From NCBI GenBank assembly GCA_021155045.1, contig JAJNQB010000006.1, forward strand, positions 124,001 to 188,000: DNA of 64,000 bases, in the 5' to 3' direction. A program made the translations under genes and the position numbers. The notes under the pieces are model-generated. The model made no database searches and was not told the origin of the DNA. It saw nothing but the letters and a program-made list of their open reading frames with translations. Source of the stretch: Arcticibacter sp. (GTDB taxonomy: Bacteria; Bacteroidota; Bacteroidia; 2-12-FULL-35-15). This document shows positions 17,501 to 24,533 of this stretch, in pieces. Every line of letters begins with the position of its first letter. Position 1 is the first letter of the stretch.

Positions 17501-20500
17501 GTAGGAGAGAGAAGAGGTCCTGTAATTACAACGCAGCCAATAAACGTAACTGCTTGCAATGGAAATCCTGCTACTTTTTCAGTTGTAGCTAGTGGTTTTG
17601 GACTAACATATCAATGGCAACAGAATACAGGTAGTGGTTTTACAAATTTAGCCAATGGTGGAATTTATTCGGGCGTTACTACTTCAACATTAAATATATC
17701 AGCAGTAACTACAGGTATGAATGGATATTTATACCGTTGTATTGTAACTTCTACAACTTGTGGAGGAAGCACAACTTCATCTAATGCAACATTAACTGTA
17801 AATGCAGCCGCAGGAGCAAGCATTACAATTTCTGCGAGCCCATCGAATAACATTTGTGCAGGAACCTCGGTTACATTTACAGCAACTATTACCAATGGTG
17901 GTGCTACTCCTGCTTATCAATGGCAACTAAATGGAACAAATGTAGGAACGAATTCACCTACTTATATTAATTCAACTTTAAATAATGGAGATGTTGTGAT
18001 GTGTATTTTAACTTCATCTGCTAGTTGTGTTCCCGGTCCTGTAAATTCGAATAATATTACAATGACTGTGAATCCTATTGTTCCTGTAAGTGTTTCAATT
18101 GCTGCAGCTCCTTCTGGTACTATTTGTTTTGGAACAAATGTTTCATTTACTGCAACTCCTGTAAATGGAGGTGTAAGTCCTACCTATCAATGGAAATTAA
18201 ATGGATTAAATGTTGGAACAAATTCACCTAGCTACTCAAATTCAACATTATTGAATGGTGATATAATATCCTGTGAACTCACGTCTAGTGAAACTTGTAT
18301 AACAGGAAGCCCTGCTACAAGTAATGCTATTACTCAATCGGTAACACTTCTTGGTACATGGTTAGGAACAGCTTCTTCTGATTGGAACAATGCTTCAAAT
18401 TGGTGTGGAGGAATTCCAACAAACTTAATTAATGTTACTATTCCTTCTGGAACTCCATTTTCACCTCAATTAACAGCTGCTGGAAATTGTAGAAATATTA
18501 ATATTGCTGCTGGAGTAATTTTAGATTTGAATAATAATATCTTAAATGTATTTGGTGCTTTTTCAGGAACGGGAGAATTAAGAGGCTCATTATCTTCGGC
18601 AATAGCAATTCAGAGTGGAGCAGGAAGTGCAGGAACATTTTATATGGATCAAACAACTGCAGGTGTAACAAATAATTTAGACGTTATTACTGTTAATAGA
18701 ACTGGTTCAACATTAACAATTGCAAATCCTTTAAATGTAACAAGTACAATAAATATTCAAGCAGGAACTTTTGCCACTGGAAACAATTTAACACTTGTAT
18801 CTAATTCAACAAAAACAGCTCGTGTAGCTCAATTAAATGCTGGGGCAGACATAACTGGTAATGTTACCATGCAACGATACATACCAAGCGGAACAGATGG
18901 TTGGATATTTTTATGTGCCCCAGTTTCTGGAATAACTTTACAACAATGGGATGATGATGTAATAACTGGAGGTTTCCCCGGTTCGCAGTATCCACCTCCA
19001 ACAGTTACTAATTCTTCGATTTATTCCTATAACGAAGCATTGCCTGGTATTTATGATGATGGCTATGTTACACCTTCCAATATTACAGACCCAATAACTC
19101 CTCGAAAAGGATATTGGATGTATATCATGGGAACACCTTTAATTTTCGATGTTACAGGACCTTTATTAAAAGGAACACAAAATTTTGCTGTTACTTATAC
19201 AGATGATCCTGCACAACCTGCTTATGAAGATGGTTGGAATTTAATTGCAAACCCTTATCCTTCCACAATTGATTGGGATGGGGCTGGTTGGACAAAAACA
19301 AATGTTGCGGATGCAGTATATATGTATAACCCTACTTTAGATCAATATACCAGCTATGTGGGTGGTATAGGAACAAATGGAGGCTCCAATTTGATAGCAT
19401 CTTCTCAAGCGTTTTTAGTGCAAACAACAGGCGCAAGTCCTGTATTGCAATTAACAGAAGCTGCAAAAAATGCAACCGATGGAATTTTTATTCGTTCATC
19501 TTCATCAAGTACGGATGATATTTTGAAATTAAATTTATCAGGAAACAGCTTTACCGATGAAACAATTATTCGATTTAATTCAAACGCCACAAATTCTGTA
19601 GATATAGATTACGATGCTTTAAAATTTTATAGTTATGGTACGGCTGTCCCAAGTATTGGCTCCATGCTTATTGATACTACAAATTATTCGATTAATTCTA
19701 TTCCTTTATTAACAGCCGATTTAGTTATTCCAATAAAAGTGAAAGTTGGACTTTCTGGAACGTATACAATCAATTTGGATAGCATTTCAAGAATACCCGA
19801 AGGCTCTTGTTTAATTCTTATTGATTTAAAAACAGGAATTCAAACAGATTTAAGAACAACTCCAAGCTATTCGTTTTATATTGTTGATACCACTACTTAT
19901 CCTCGTTTTAGATTAAATATTGGCAAACCAATACAAACATCTTCAATTGCTTCGTCTTGTAGTGCAACACCAGACGGTTCTGCTACAGCAACAGGAAATG
20001 GAGTAGGGCCATTCACATACACTTGGCAAAATTCTTTAGGAACTATTTTACAAACTTCATCCAATATTTTTGGCTCAAATACCTTGAATAATATTCCGTC
20101 AGGTGATTATACTGTTACTATTTCTGGAAATTCAGGAGTTTGTAATACTGTTTCAACTATAGTTTTTGTTGATGGCTTAGATGTAATTAATGTGTCTAGT
20201 ACTGTTTTCAATGCAAGTTGCTCTGGCATAGCAGATGGCGGTATCGTTATTGATACAACCACAGGAGGTGTTTCACCATATACTTATAGTTGGTCGAATG
20301 GAAGTACAACAACAAATAATATGGGAATTACTTCAGGTAATTATCAATTAACAATAACAGATAGTATTGGTTGTGCTCAACAAATTAATTTTAATGTTCC
20401 TCAAAATTCTGCTATTTCTGCTGGATTTACTTCCAGCACAGATACTGTTTACTTGTTGAGCAATGCACCTGTTGATTTTACAAATACATCAAATGGAGCA

Positions 20501-20941
20501 ATAACTTATACTTGGGATTTTGGTGATGGATCTGCAAATGACAATAGTCAAAATCCTTCCTACATCTATAAAATAGAAGGAACTTATACTGTTACTTTGA
20601 TTGTGTCTGATGGAAATTGCACGGATACAATTACTCAAGTTATTTATGTAATTAATAGTATAGATCCAACTGGAATAAATGAAATAGATTTAGAAAGCCT
20701 AGTTTCTGTTTATTCAAACAACTTCAATAATTCAATTGATATTTTATTTAATTTAAACACACAACAAAAAGTTAAGATTGAAATATTTAATTCAATCGGA
20801 CAAAAAGTTGTTGCAGATAATGAATTACAAGCACAGAAGAATAAACATAGTATTGACTTTGCTGATAAAGCAAAAGGTGTTTATCATATTAGGCTTTTAA
20901 TAGGCAAGGAATTGATAACAAAGAAAATTGTAACCAATTAA
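14570..20941 (+). CDS. Giant multidomain surface adhesin with T9SS sorting domain
   Basis: A 2123-residue secreted protein. A signal peptide ends about residue 24 (FANAQ). It is followed by a nidogen-like region (about 28-225), a fibronectin type III domain (about 265-345), long beta-rich repeats that resemble autotransporter-type solenoids (about 350-830), an Ig-like domain (about 985-1080) and two near-identical Ig-like repeats (about 1083-1165 and 1172-1260). Two SprB-like repeats (about 1787-1860 and 1871-1945), a PKD domain with WDFGDGS (about 1950-2035) and a C-terminal T9SS type A domain (about 2041-2123) complete it. These features fit an extracellular adhesin or gliding-type surface protein. 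It ends in a hairpin shared with the convergent exosortase gene. The ligand is unknown. Confidence 0.88.
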   Translation: MNKQLSPLLLFLLFAFAGFFANAQSIANYASVRTTGITYASISTSGNAIDSWRNNGAFSQDDNRSNATDIGFDFWYNGTRYTQFSVSTNGYVDFSSSTANGGATNGPYGYDNTQFTGNGAGTWLALAPFYDDMTAQGGTAALGNSIKYLVSGTAPNRVLTIEWINMAVYLNTTPSLNFQVKLYETTGVIDFVYGTMTQGTANFTYTCGINAATLANTPTVAQLKCQQAANSNTFSNFEQNSLTAMPTSNSRITFTPPVTTPASPSGTLTFTGVSQTGMTVNWVNWSTNEVAYVLYNSTDNINFSFAAQTAANVTSYASTGLLPGTTYYWRLYAVTDGYLSTSINGNQITNAAGNVISIATGNWNQTTTWNCGCIPSAGDNVTIANTHTVSINVNANCNNLTVGQGTSGILRFTGGTNLTMNVNNSIVVNNGATFNVQNNAVHQLYLGGSLTNNGVLDFGQNVNRACNLNLIKNGNSFLAGTGSINRYNDIILSMGNSINNTLEVSSSVFTIKSDFLFLNTGTFKLSTPNTISLIPFSGVSTINNNSGIIVNSATATVTFGNTINLYGNLIVNAGTVNIGNANNENVASNGGTFQINGGTVNIAGQYYSANINTLAKFTMAAGTLTLPTSGCTSTTIAPFHIDGAGSTFNMSGGTIVIQREGGAGPQNLGYTVLNIANSAVTGGTLQIGNATTPAAHIMNINSSARVGNLLVSSANATGMLNTNSLTVTNNITIASGILNSSNLNFTLGGIWTNNSTFTAGTGTVIFNGTVAQTLTGSVVTTFNNLTMNNTSGSGVTLGINTNVGGILNFISGVITTNTFRVIINPTGSVTGAGTGRFVNGFLQKNVATGTNVTRNYEVGFGFTDYLPVSLTFASVTTAGNVTAKVFNGDHPNIATSCIDDLKSVNRYWQITNTGTAFTNYSATCNFIGVGSDADAGSVPANYFMALYNGAAWTTLTQGTTASTSNQATVITAIGALQVGERRGPVITTQPINVTACNGNPATFSVVASGFGLTYQWQQNTGSGFTNLANGGIYSGVTTSTLNISAVTTGMNGYLYRCIVTSTTCGGSTTSSNATLTVNAAAGASITISASPSNNICAGTSVTFTATITNGGATPAYQWQLNGTNVGTNSPTYINSTLNNGDVVMCILTSSASCVPGPVNSNNITMTVNPIVPVSVSIAAAPSGTICFGTNVSFTATPVNGGVSPTYQWKLNGLNVGTNSPSYSNSTLLNGDIISCELTSSETCITGSPATSNAITQSVTLLGTWLGTASSDWNNASNWCGGIPTNLINVTIPSGTPFSPQLTAAGNCRNINIAAGVILDLNNNILNVFGAFSGTGELRGSLSSAIAIQSGAGSAGTFYMDQTTAGVTNNLDVITVNRTGSTLTIANPLNVTSTINIQAGTFATGNNLTLVSNSTKTARVAQLNAGADITGNVTMQRYIPSGTDGWIFLCAPVSGITLQQWDDDVITGGFPGSQYPPPTVTNSSIYSYNEALPGIYDDGYVTPSNITDPITPRKGYWMYIMGTPLIFDVTGPLLKGTQNFAVTYTDDPAQPAYEDGWNLIANPYPSTIDWDGAGWTKTNVADAVYMYNPTLDQYTSYVGGIGTNGGSNLIASSQAFLVQTTGASPVLQLTEAAKNATDGIFIRSSSSSTDDILKLNLSGNSFTDETIIRFNSNATNSVDIDYDALKFYSYGTAVPSIGSMLIDTTNYSINSIPLLTADLVIPIKVKVGLSGTYTINLDSISRIPEGSCLILIDLKTGIQTDLRTTPSYSFYIVDTTTYPRFRLNIGKPIQTSSIASSCSATPDGSATATGNGVGPFTYTWQNSLGTILQTSSNIFGSNTLNNIPSGDYTVTISGNSGVCNTVSTIVFVDGLDVINVSSTVFNASCSGIADGGIVIDTTTGGVSPYTYSWSNGSTTTNNMGITSGNYQLTITDSIGCAQQINFNVPQNSAISAGFTSSTDTVYLLSNAPVDFTNTSNGAITYTWDFGDGSANDNSQNPSYIYKIEGTYTVTLIVSDGNCTDTITQVIYVINSIDPTGINEIDLESLVSVYSNNFNNSIDILFNLNTQQKVKIEIFNSIGQKVVADNELQAQKNKHSIDFADKAKGVYHIRLLIGKELITKKIVTN
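17812..18345 (+). repeat. Two tandem Ig-like domain repeats within the adhesin
   Basis: Two consecutive units of about 265 bp are clearly related at DNA and protein level. Both encode a CxGTxVxFTAT-type start, then TPAYQWQLNG/SPTYQWKLNG, VGTNSP and LTSS blocks. They are a recent internal duplication of one Ig-like domain. Confidence 0.75.
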
Positions 20942-21042
20942 CTTATAGGGCAGGTCTAAAAATTTACATTTTCATCTCCCATCTATTAAGAGGGGAAAGG
21001 GGTGTGTAATTGAAAAGCACAAATTTTAGAACTGCTATAGAA
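20942..21042. repeat. Imperfect inverted repeat enclosing a G-rich core
   Basis: CTTATAGGGCAGGTCTAAA (from 20942) is matched, with a few mismatches and a 2-base gap, by the reverse complement of the sequence TTTAGAACTGCTATAGAAG ending near 21042. The arms enclose about 55 bp including AGAGGGGAAAGGGG. It could be a small mobile repeat of the MITE or REP type, or an extended transcript-end structure. Confidence 0.4.
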
Positions 21043-21070
21043 GAGGAAGCTTAAATAACTTCCTCTTTTT
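21041..21070 (+). terminator. Terminator of the giant adhesin gene
   Basis: AAGAGGAAG (21041-21049) pairs perfectly with CTTCCTCTT (21059-21067), a 9-nt loop between them and a T-run on the plus strand. No U-tract follows on the minus strand, so it acts on the adhesin transcript. The stop codon of the convergent exosortase gene lies within the loop. Confidence 0.75.
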
Positions 21071-21587
21071 GTTTTAAACTTACTTTGTTTGTCCAAAGCA
21101 TCCACATAAAAAAGATAAAGGCATAAATTACAATTGTAAACGTGTAGGTATGATTAAATTCTGTCCATGCTCTAGACTTTGTATCTAATATTGCAAGTGT
21201 TACAATTCTAATGATATTCAATACTTCAATAGAAATAATTCCGATACTAATAAAAACTAATTTTTTCCACCATTTGCCTTTTGGATAAGCAACGATGAAC
21301 CAAGTGAAAAGTGCAAACAAGGTAATGCCATTGCAATTATCTCCAATCCAAAGTCCTCCTGTTCCATCAACACCAATAACACGTTCAACTCCTGTGAATA
21401 CTCGGTAATTCATTAATTCTAAAACAAATTTGCTTATATCAACTGTTAGATTAATAACAAATAAATCTATTGTTTCGTTCGGATGTAGCCATAGATTATA
21501 CACTAGATACCAGAGTATATAAAGAGAAAACAGGCGGATAATAAATTTTACAATTGGATTTTTTAGGTACTCAAGAATAAGATTCAT
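21051..21587 (-). CDS. Exosortase/archaeosortase family protein
   Basis: A 178-residue polytopic inner-membrane protein. Exosortases are cysteine transpeptidase-like enzymes that cut C-terminal PEP-CTERM-type sorting signals. The invariant residues are all visible: Cys85 in GDNCNGI, Arg127 in EVLNIIRI and His146 in FNHTYTF, each next to a membrane helix. Helices are predicted at about 15-35, 88-102, 108-132 and 148-166. It is the short single-domain type found in Bacteroidota. I cannot assign the subtype. Directly upstream on the same strand is a 74-residue gene with a matching C-terminal signal, and downstream begins a large polysaccharide locus, a pairing known for exosortase systems. Confidence 0.88.
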   Translation of the reverse strand: MNLILEYLKNPIVKFIIRLFSLYILWYLVYNLWLHPNETIDLFVINLTVDISKFVLELMNYRVFTGVERVIGVDGTGGLWIGDNCNGITLFALFTWFIVAYPKGKWWKKLVFISIGIISIEVLNIIRIVTLAILDTKSRAWTEFNHTYTFTIVIYAFIFFMWMLWTNKVSLKQKEEVI

Positions 21588-21604
21588 GAAGTAAAGTTAC
21601 AAAG

Positions 21605-21635
21605 AAAAAATCCCGTTTTAAACGGGATTTTTTTT
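21605..21635 (-). terminator. Terminator overlapping the stop codon of the exosortase-substrate gene
   Basis: A hairpin with stem core ATCCCGTT/AACGGGAT and A/T tails. Read on the minus strand, the upstream arm encodes the last residues (KNPV), the stop codon TAA is in the loop and the U-tract follows. It lies between the substrate gene and the exosortase gene, so most transcripts would stop before the exosortase. Confidence 0.75.
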
Positions 21636-21842
21636 AGTTGAATCGTATATCTTTTTTGCTCCAAAAATAATTCCTACAGCAATGAGTAGCCAAACACTAC
21701 TATCCAAAGGAACTGGACAAGGAGGAAATGGACCTCCGCAGGGAGCAGGCGGTCCGCTACCCATACCTGCTTTAGCCGTATTTGCTAAAAAGGGAGAAAA
21801 TAACAAGAACGATACTATAAATATTTTTACAATTTTATTCAT
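21618..21842 (-). CDS. Short exosortase substrate with C-terminal sorting signal (PID-CTERM-like)
   Basis: A 74-residue protein with a signal peptide (1-25, ending TAKA), a short Gly/Pro/Cys-rich mature segment (26-44) and a C-terminal tripartite sorting signal. The signal has PLD at 45-47, a hydrophobic helix VWLLIAVGIIFGA at about 50-62 and a basic tail KKIYDSTKK. This is the layout of PEP-CTERM-type signals, closest to the short PID-CTERM proteins of Bacteroidota. The mature product after cleavage would be only about 20 residues. It precedes the exosortase gene by 30 bp. The role of such minimal substrates is unknown. Confidence 0.72.
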   Translation of the reverse strand: MNKIVKIFIVSFLLFSPFLANTAKAGMGSGPPAPCGGPFPPCPVPLDSSVWLLIAVGIIFGAKKIYDSTKKNPV

Positions 21843-21861
21843 ATAGCTTTTTAATTTAAGA

Positions 21862-21869
21862 CAAAATTA
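21862..21869 (-). promoter_or_regulatory. Candidate -7 box of the exosortase-substrate gene
   Basis: The minus strand reads TAATTTTG, an exact TAnnTTTG match ending 19 bases before the ATG at 21842. It would give a leader of about 13 nt. It is the same octamer found before the possible exosortase-associated gene at 14438-14445. Confidence 0.45.
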
Positions 21870-21891
21870 AAATTTATTTGTTAATACACTA

Positions 21892-24300
21892 TTATTTAAT
21901 AAATTTTTTAACAACAGCACCTTTTTGATTTTCTACTTTAATAATGTAAACACCATTAAAGTTTTCTGGTAAAGCAACAAATACACTTTGGTTGCTAGCC
22001 TGTACAGAAAGGTTTTCGATAATGTTTTGTCCTAAAATATTTGTAACACTTATAGTAGTATTGTATGTTTCATCAAAGTTGAAATAAACTGTATTTCCAT
22101 TTGTGTTCTGTAAAATTTGAATATTGTTTTCAATAGTGTTAGCAATAGAAGCAGCACTAATCATTGATTTACAATTTCCATTTTTAGAGAAGTGTAATAT
22201 AAAACGATTTTTGTTGTCGTTTGTGTTGTAAGAAAATGTATAAGAGTTTTGCTCGTTAAGATTAATAAAATTATTTAGTAATGCATCTTCCAAAACAACA
22301 CATGAATAATCTCCTACAAATTCCAATCCTTTTGCATCAATTGTAAATGTTCCATTTAAAATTGAATTTACTTCCAGTGGAATAGAATATTCTTCATTGT
22401 AAGAATTAAAAGTGTTAATTACCGATTTTTTCCCATCAATTGAACAAGTAATGCTTGGTGCTTCTTTTACTGGACTTTTTCTGAACGGATGATCCTCGTT
22501 CATATCAAATCCATTTGAAGCAGTATTGTTAGCAGCAAATTTAATCGTATGACTGTATTTACTGTTGTTATTTGTTAAATCAAGCATAAAATAAGGCTGA
22601 ATAACATTCATATTCCTTAATGAGCTATTAGAAGAAGCTGTTTTTGCAGATTCATTTATTATTAGTGTTGGAGCACCTGTTGAATAAACCCAAAAACCTT
22701 GCCCTGCACCAATTTCTGTTCCAGCACCAAAAGTTGAATAGTTACCAACTGTGTAATCAAAAACATCATACGTTCCGCTTAAATTTGAGGAAGCTGCTAG
22801 TACAGAATTCCAGGAAATACTAGATGCAAATGGATTTCCAACCAAATTAGAGCCAGCATTTGAAAAAGAAACTAAACTACTTAAATTTTGGTCGCCTTGG
22901 TTTGGAGTTCCCAATGTTGTAAGGGTTGTATTAGGTAAATCAGCATAATTATAATCACCAGAAAGATAAACTTCATAGCCTTTGCCTGGTGTTAAAGCTG
23001 TTGTGTTGGTTGTGATAGCTACAAAATCATCCAAAGGCTCACTATAAGAATATTGAGTTGGATAGCTTGCAGGGGGAGCATATACATAGTACCTTGCAGG
23101 TAATTCTGCATCCCAATCAGCAAAGGTAGATGCTTGAACAGGCGAAGCCATATCAGCCCATGTTGCAACTCTTGAGTTAATGAATCTCTGTATTGTAAAA
23201 CTTCCAGAAATAGCACCTGTTCCAGTAATAGGAGCAATTCTTGCTGTTTGTCCAGCAGTTGATGTCATTGTAAAGCTAAGTCCATTAGTGTTAAATGTCC
23301 CATTGCTAATTGTTAGTACTTCATTCAAAATATAGGTTCCGCTCGAAAGGGAAACTCCAGAAGTATTATTTACAGCTAATCCTGTAAAAGTTGTTGTTCC
23401 TCCTCCAGAAAGGGTTTGTGCTGCGGATCCATTAAAAGTAACAGTTCTTCCAGCACTTGCAGTAAAGTTTCCGTTCTTAACCCAATTTCCGCCAACGGTT
23501 AAATCAAAATTATTTGAATTTAAAGTGTTATTGGCATTTATAGTTAAATTGTTTGCAACTATGGTGTTTGAAGGTAGTGTTTTTGTATTTGAAATAGTAC
23601 CTGATAGTATAAGATTATTATAACCAGATGTTGTTAAAGGGATATTTCCATTAGTATTATATTTTAAATCAACGGTATTTCCAGATGCTGATGCAGTAAA
23701 TGTTCTGCCTAACATAAAATTGGTTGCTGTTAGTGTAAGAATAGCGTTTGTACCATTAATAAAAGTTGCTCCAACTGCAGTAGGAACATTAGAAATTGTT
23801 AAACTCCCCAAATTAGTGACAGTTGCATTTGAAATACTAAAACTAGTTCGTTTTGTTATTGTTGTTCCTGCAGAAATAGTTCTAGATGACCCACTTGCAA
23901 AAGTATATCTAACACCTGTTCCAGATGATGAAAATGTACCACTACCAGAAATCGTTAATCCTGGGGTGTTGGGAAAAATGATTGCCCCATTGTTACCTGC
24001 TTCAGTACCATTTACAGTATAATTGCCCCAAATTTGAAGAACACCAGGACTATTGACTGTGATTGTGCCTAAAACTGTTAATGCTAAACAGTAGCTTGAT
24101 GTATTATTTGTAATGTTGTGGCCAGCTAAAATAGTCAAGTTATCATCATAATCAGGAATTCCATCAGCATCAAATCCAACAACAGTCCAAGAAGCTGGGG
24201 TATTCCAATTGCCAGCTACAACATTAGAAGTAAAAGTTGCGGAATTAGAAATCAAGAATGAAAAAGTGGCAAAACAAAAAAGTAGGATAATTTTTTTCAT
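21892..24300 (-). CDS. T9SS-exported beta-rich surface protein
   Basis: An 802-residue protein with a signal peptide (about 1-20). Repetitive beta-strand regions up to about residue 350 include the block TVTFNGSAAQTLSGG. A block typical of Bacteroidota T9SS cargo, with GKGYEVYLSG and GSNLVGNPFASSISW, follows at about 430-560. The C-terminus is a T9SS type A sorting domain (about 720-802, ending VVKKFIK). The repeat block is shared with the giant adhesin, so the two are distant paralogues. No catalytic motif is visible. It is transcribed away from the Wzc operon across a 233-bp intergenic region. Likely an adhesin or matrix component. Confidence 0.8.
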   Translation of the reverse strand: MKKIILLFCFATFSFLISNSATFTSNVVAGNWNTPASWTVVGFDADGIPDYDDNLTILAGHNITNNTSSYCLALTVLGTITVNSPGVLQIWGNYTVNGTEAGNNGAIIFPNTPGLTISGSGTFSSSGTGVRYTFASGSSRTISAGTTITKRTSFSISNATVTNLGSLTISNVPTAVGATFINGTNAILTLTATNFMLGRTFTASASGNTVDLKYNTNGNIPLTTSGYNNLILSGTISNTKTLPSNTIVANNLTINANNTLNSNNFDLTVGGNWVKNGNFTASAGRTVTFNGSAAQTLSGGGTTTFTGLAVNNTSGVSLSSGTYILNEVLTISNGTFNTNGLSFTMTSTAGQTARIAPITGTGAISGSFTIQRFINSRVATWADMASPVQASTFADWDAELPARYYVYAPPASYPTQYSYSEPLDDFVAITTNTTALTPGKGYEVYLSGDYNYADLPNTTLTTLGTPNQGDQNLSSLVSFSNAGSNLVGNPFASSISWNSVLAASSNLSGTYDVFDYTVGNYSTFGAGTEIGAGQGFWVYSTGAPTLIINESAKTASSNSSLRNMNVIQPYFMLDLTNNNSKYSHTIKFAANNTASNGFDMNEDHPFRKSPVKEAPSITCSIDGKKSVINTFNSYNEEYSIPLEVNSILNGTFTIDAKGLEFVGDYSCVVLEDALLNNFINLNEQNSYTFSYNTNDNKNRFILHFSKNGNCKSMISAASIANTIENNIQILQNTNGNTVYFNFDETYNTTISVTNILGQNIIENLSVQASNQSVFVALPENFNGVYIIKVENQKGAVVKKFIK

Positions 24301-24491
24301 AGTGTAATAGTTTAATAAAAAATAATATATAAAAGTAGGTATTTTATTTCAAATTTTACTCCTAAAAATCTAAAATATTCTAACAATAAATAAAATAACT
24401 AATGTTAAGATATTTAATTTCTTTGTTTTAATTATACGTTTTTAATATACACAAGGTTACATTTTAACATAAATTAGATGGATATATTTTT

Positions 24492-24499
24492 TATATTTG
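24492..24499 (+). promoter_or_regulatory. Candidate -7 box of the exopolysaccharide operon
   Basis: TATATTTG is an exact TAnnTTTG match 34 bp upstream of the ATG of the Wzc-like kinase gene, implying a leader of about 28 nt. No clear -33 TTG is seen at 17-23 bp. It is the best promoter candidate for the first genes of the polysaccharide locus. Confidence 0.5.
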
Positions 24500-24533
24500 C
24501 ACACTATATAGGTTATATAATTCGTAATATTTT

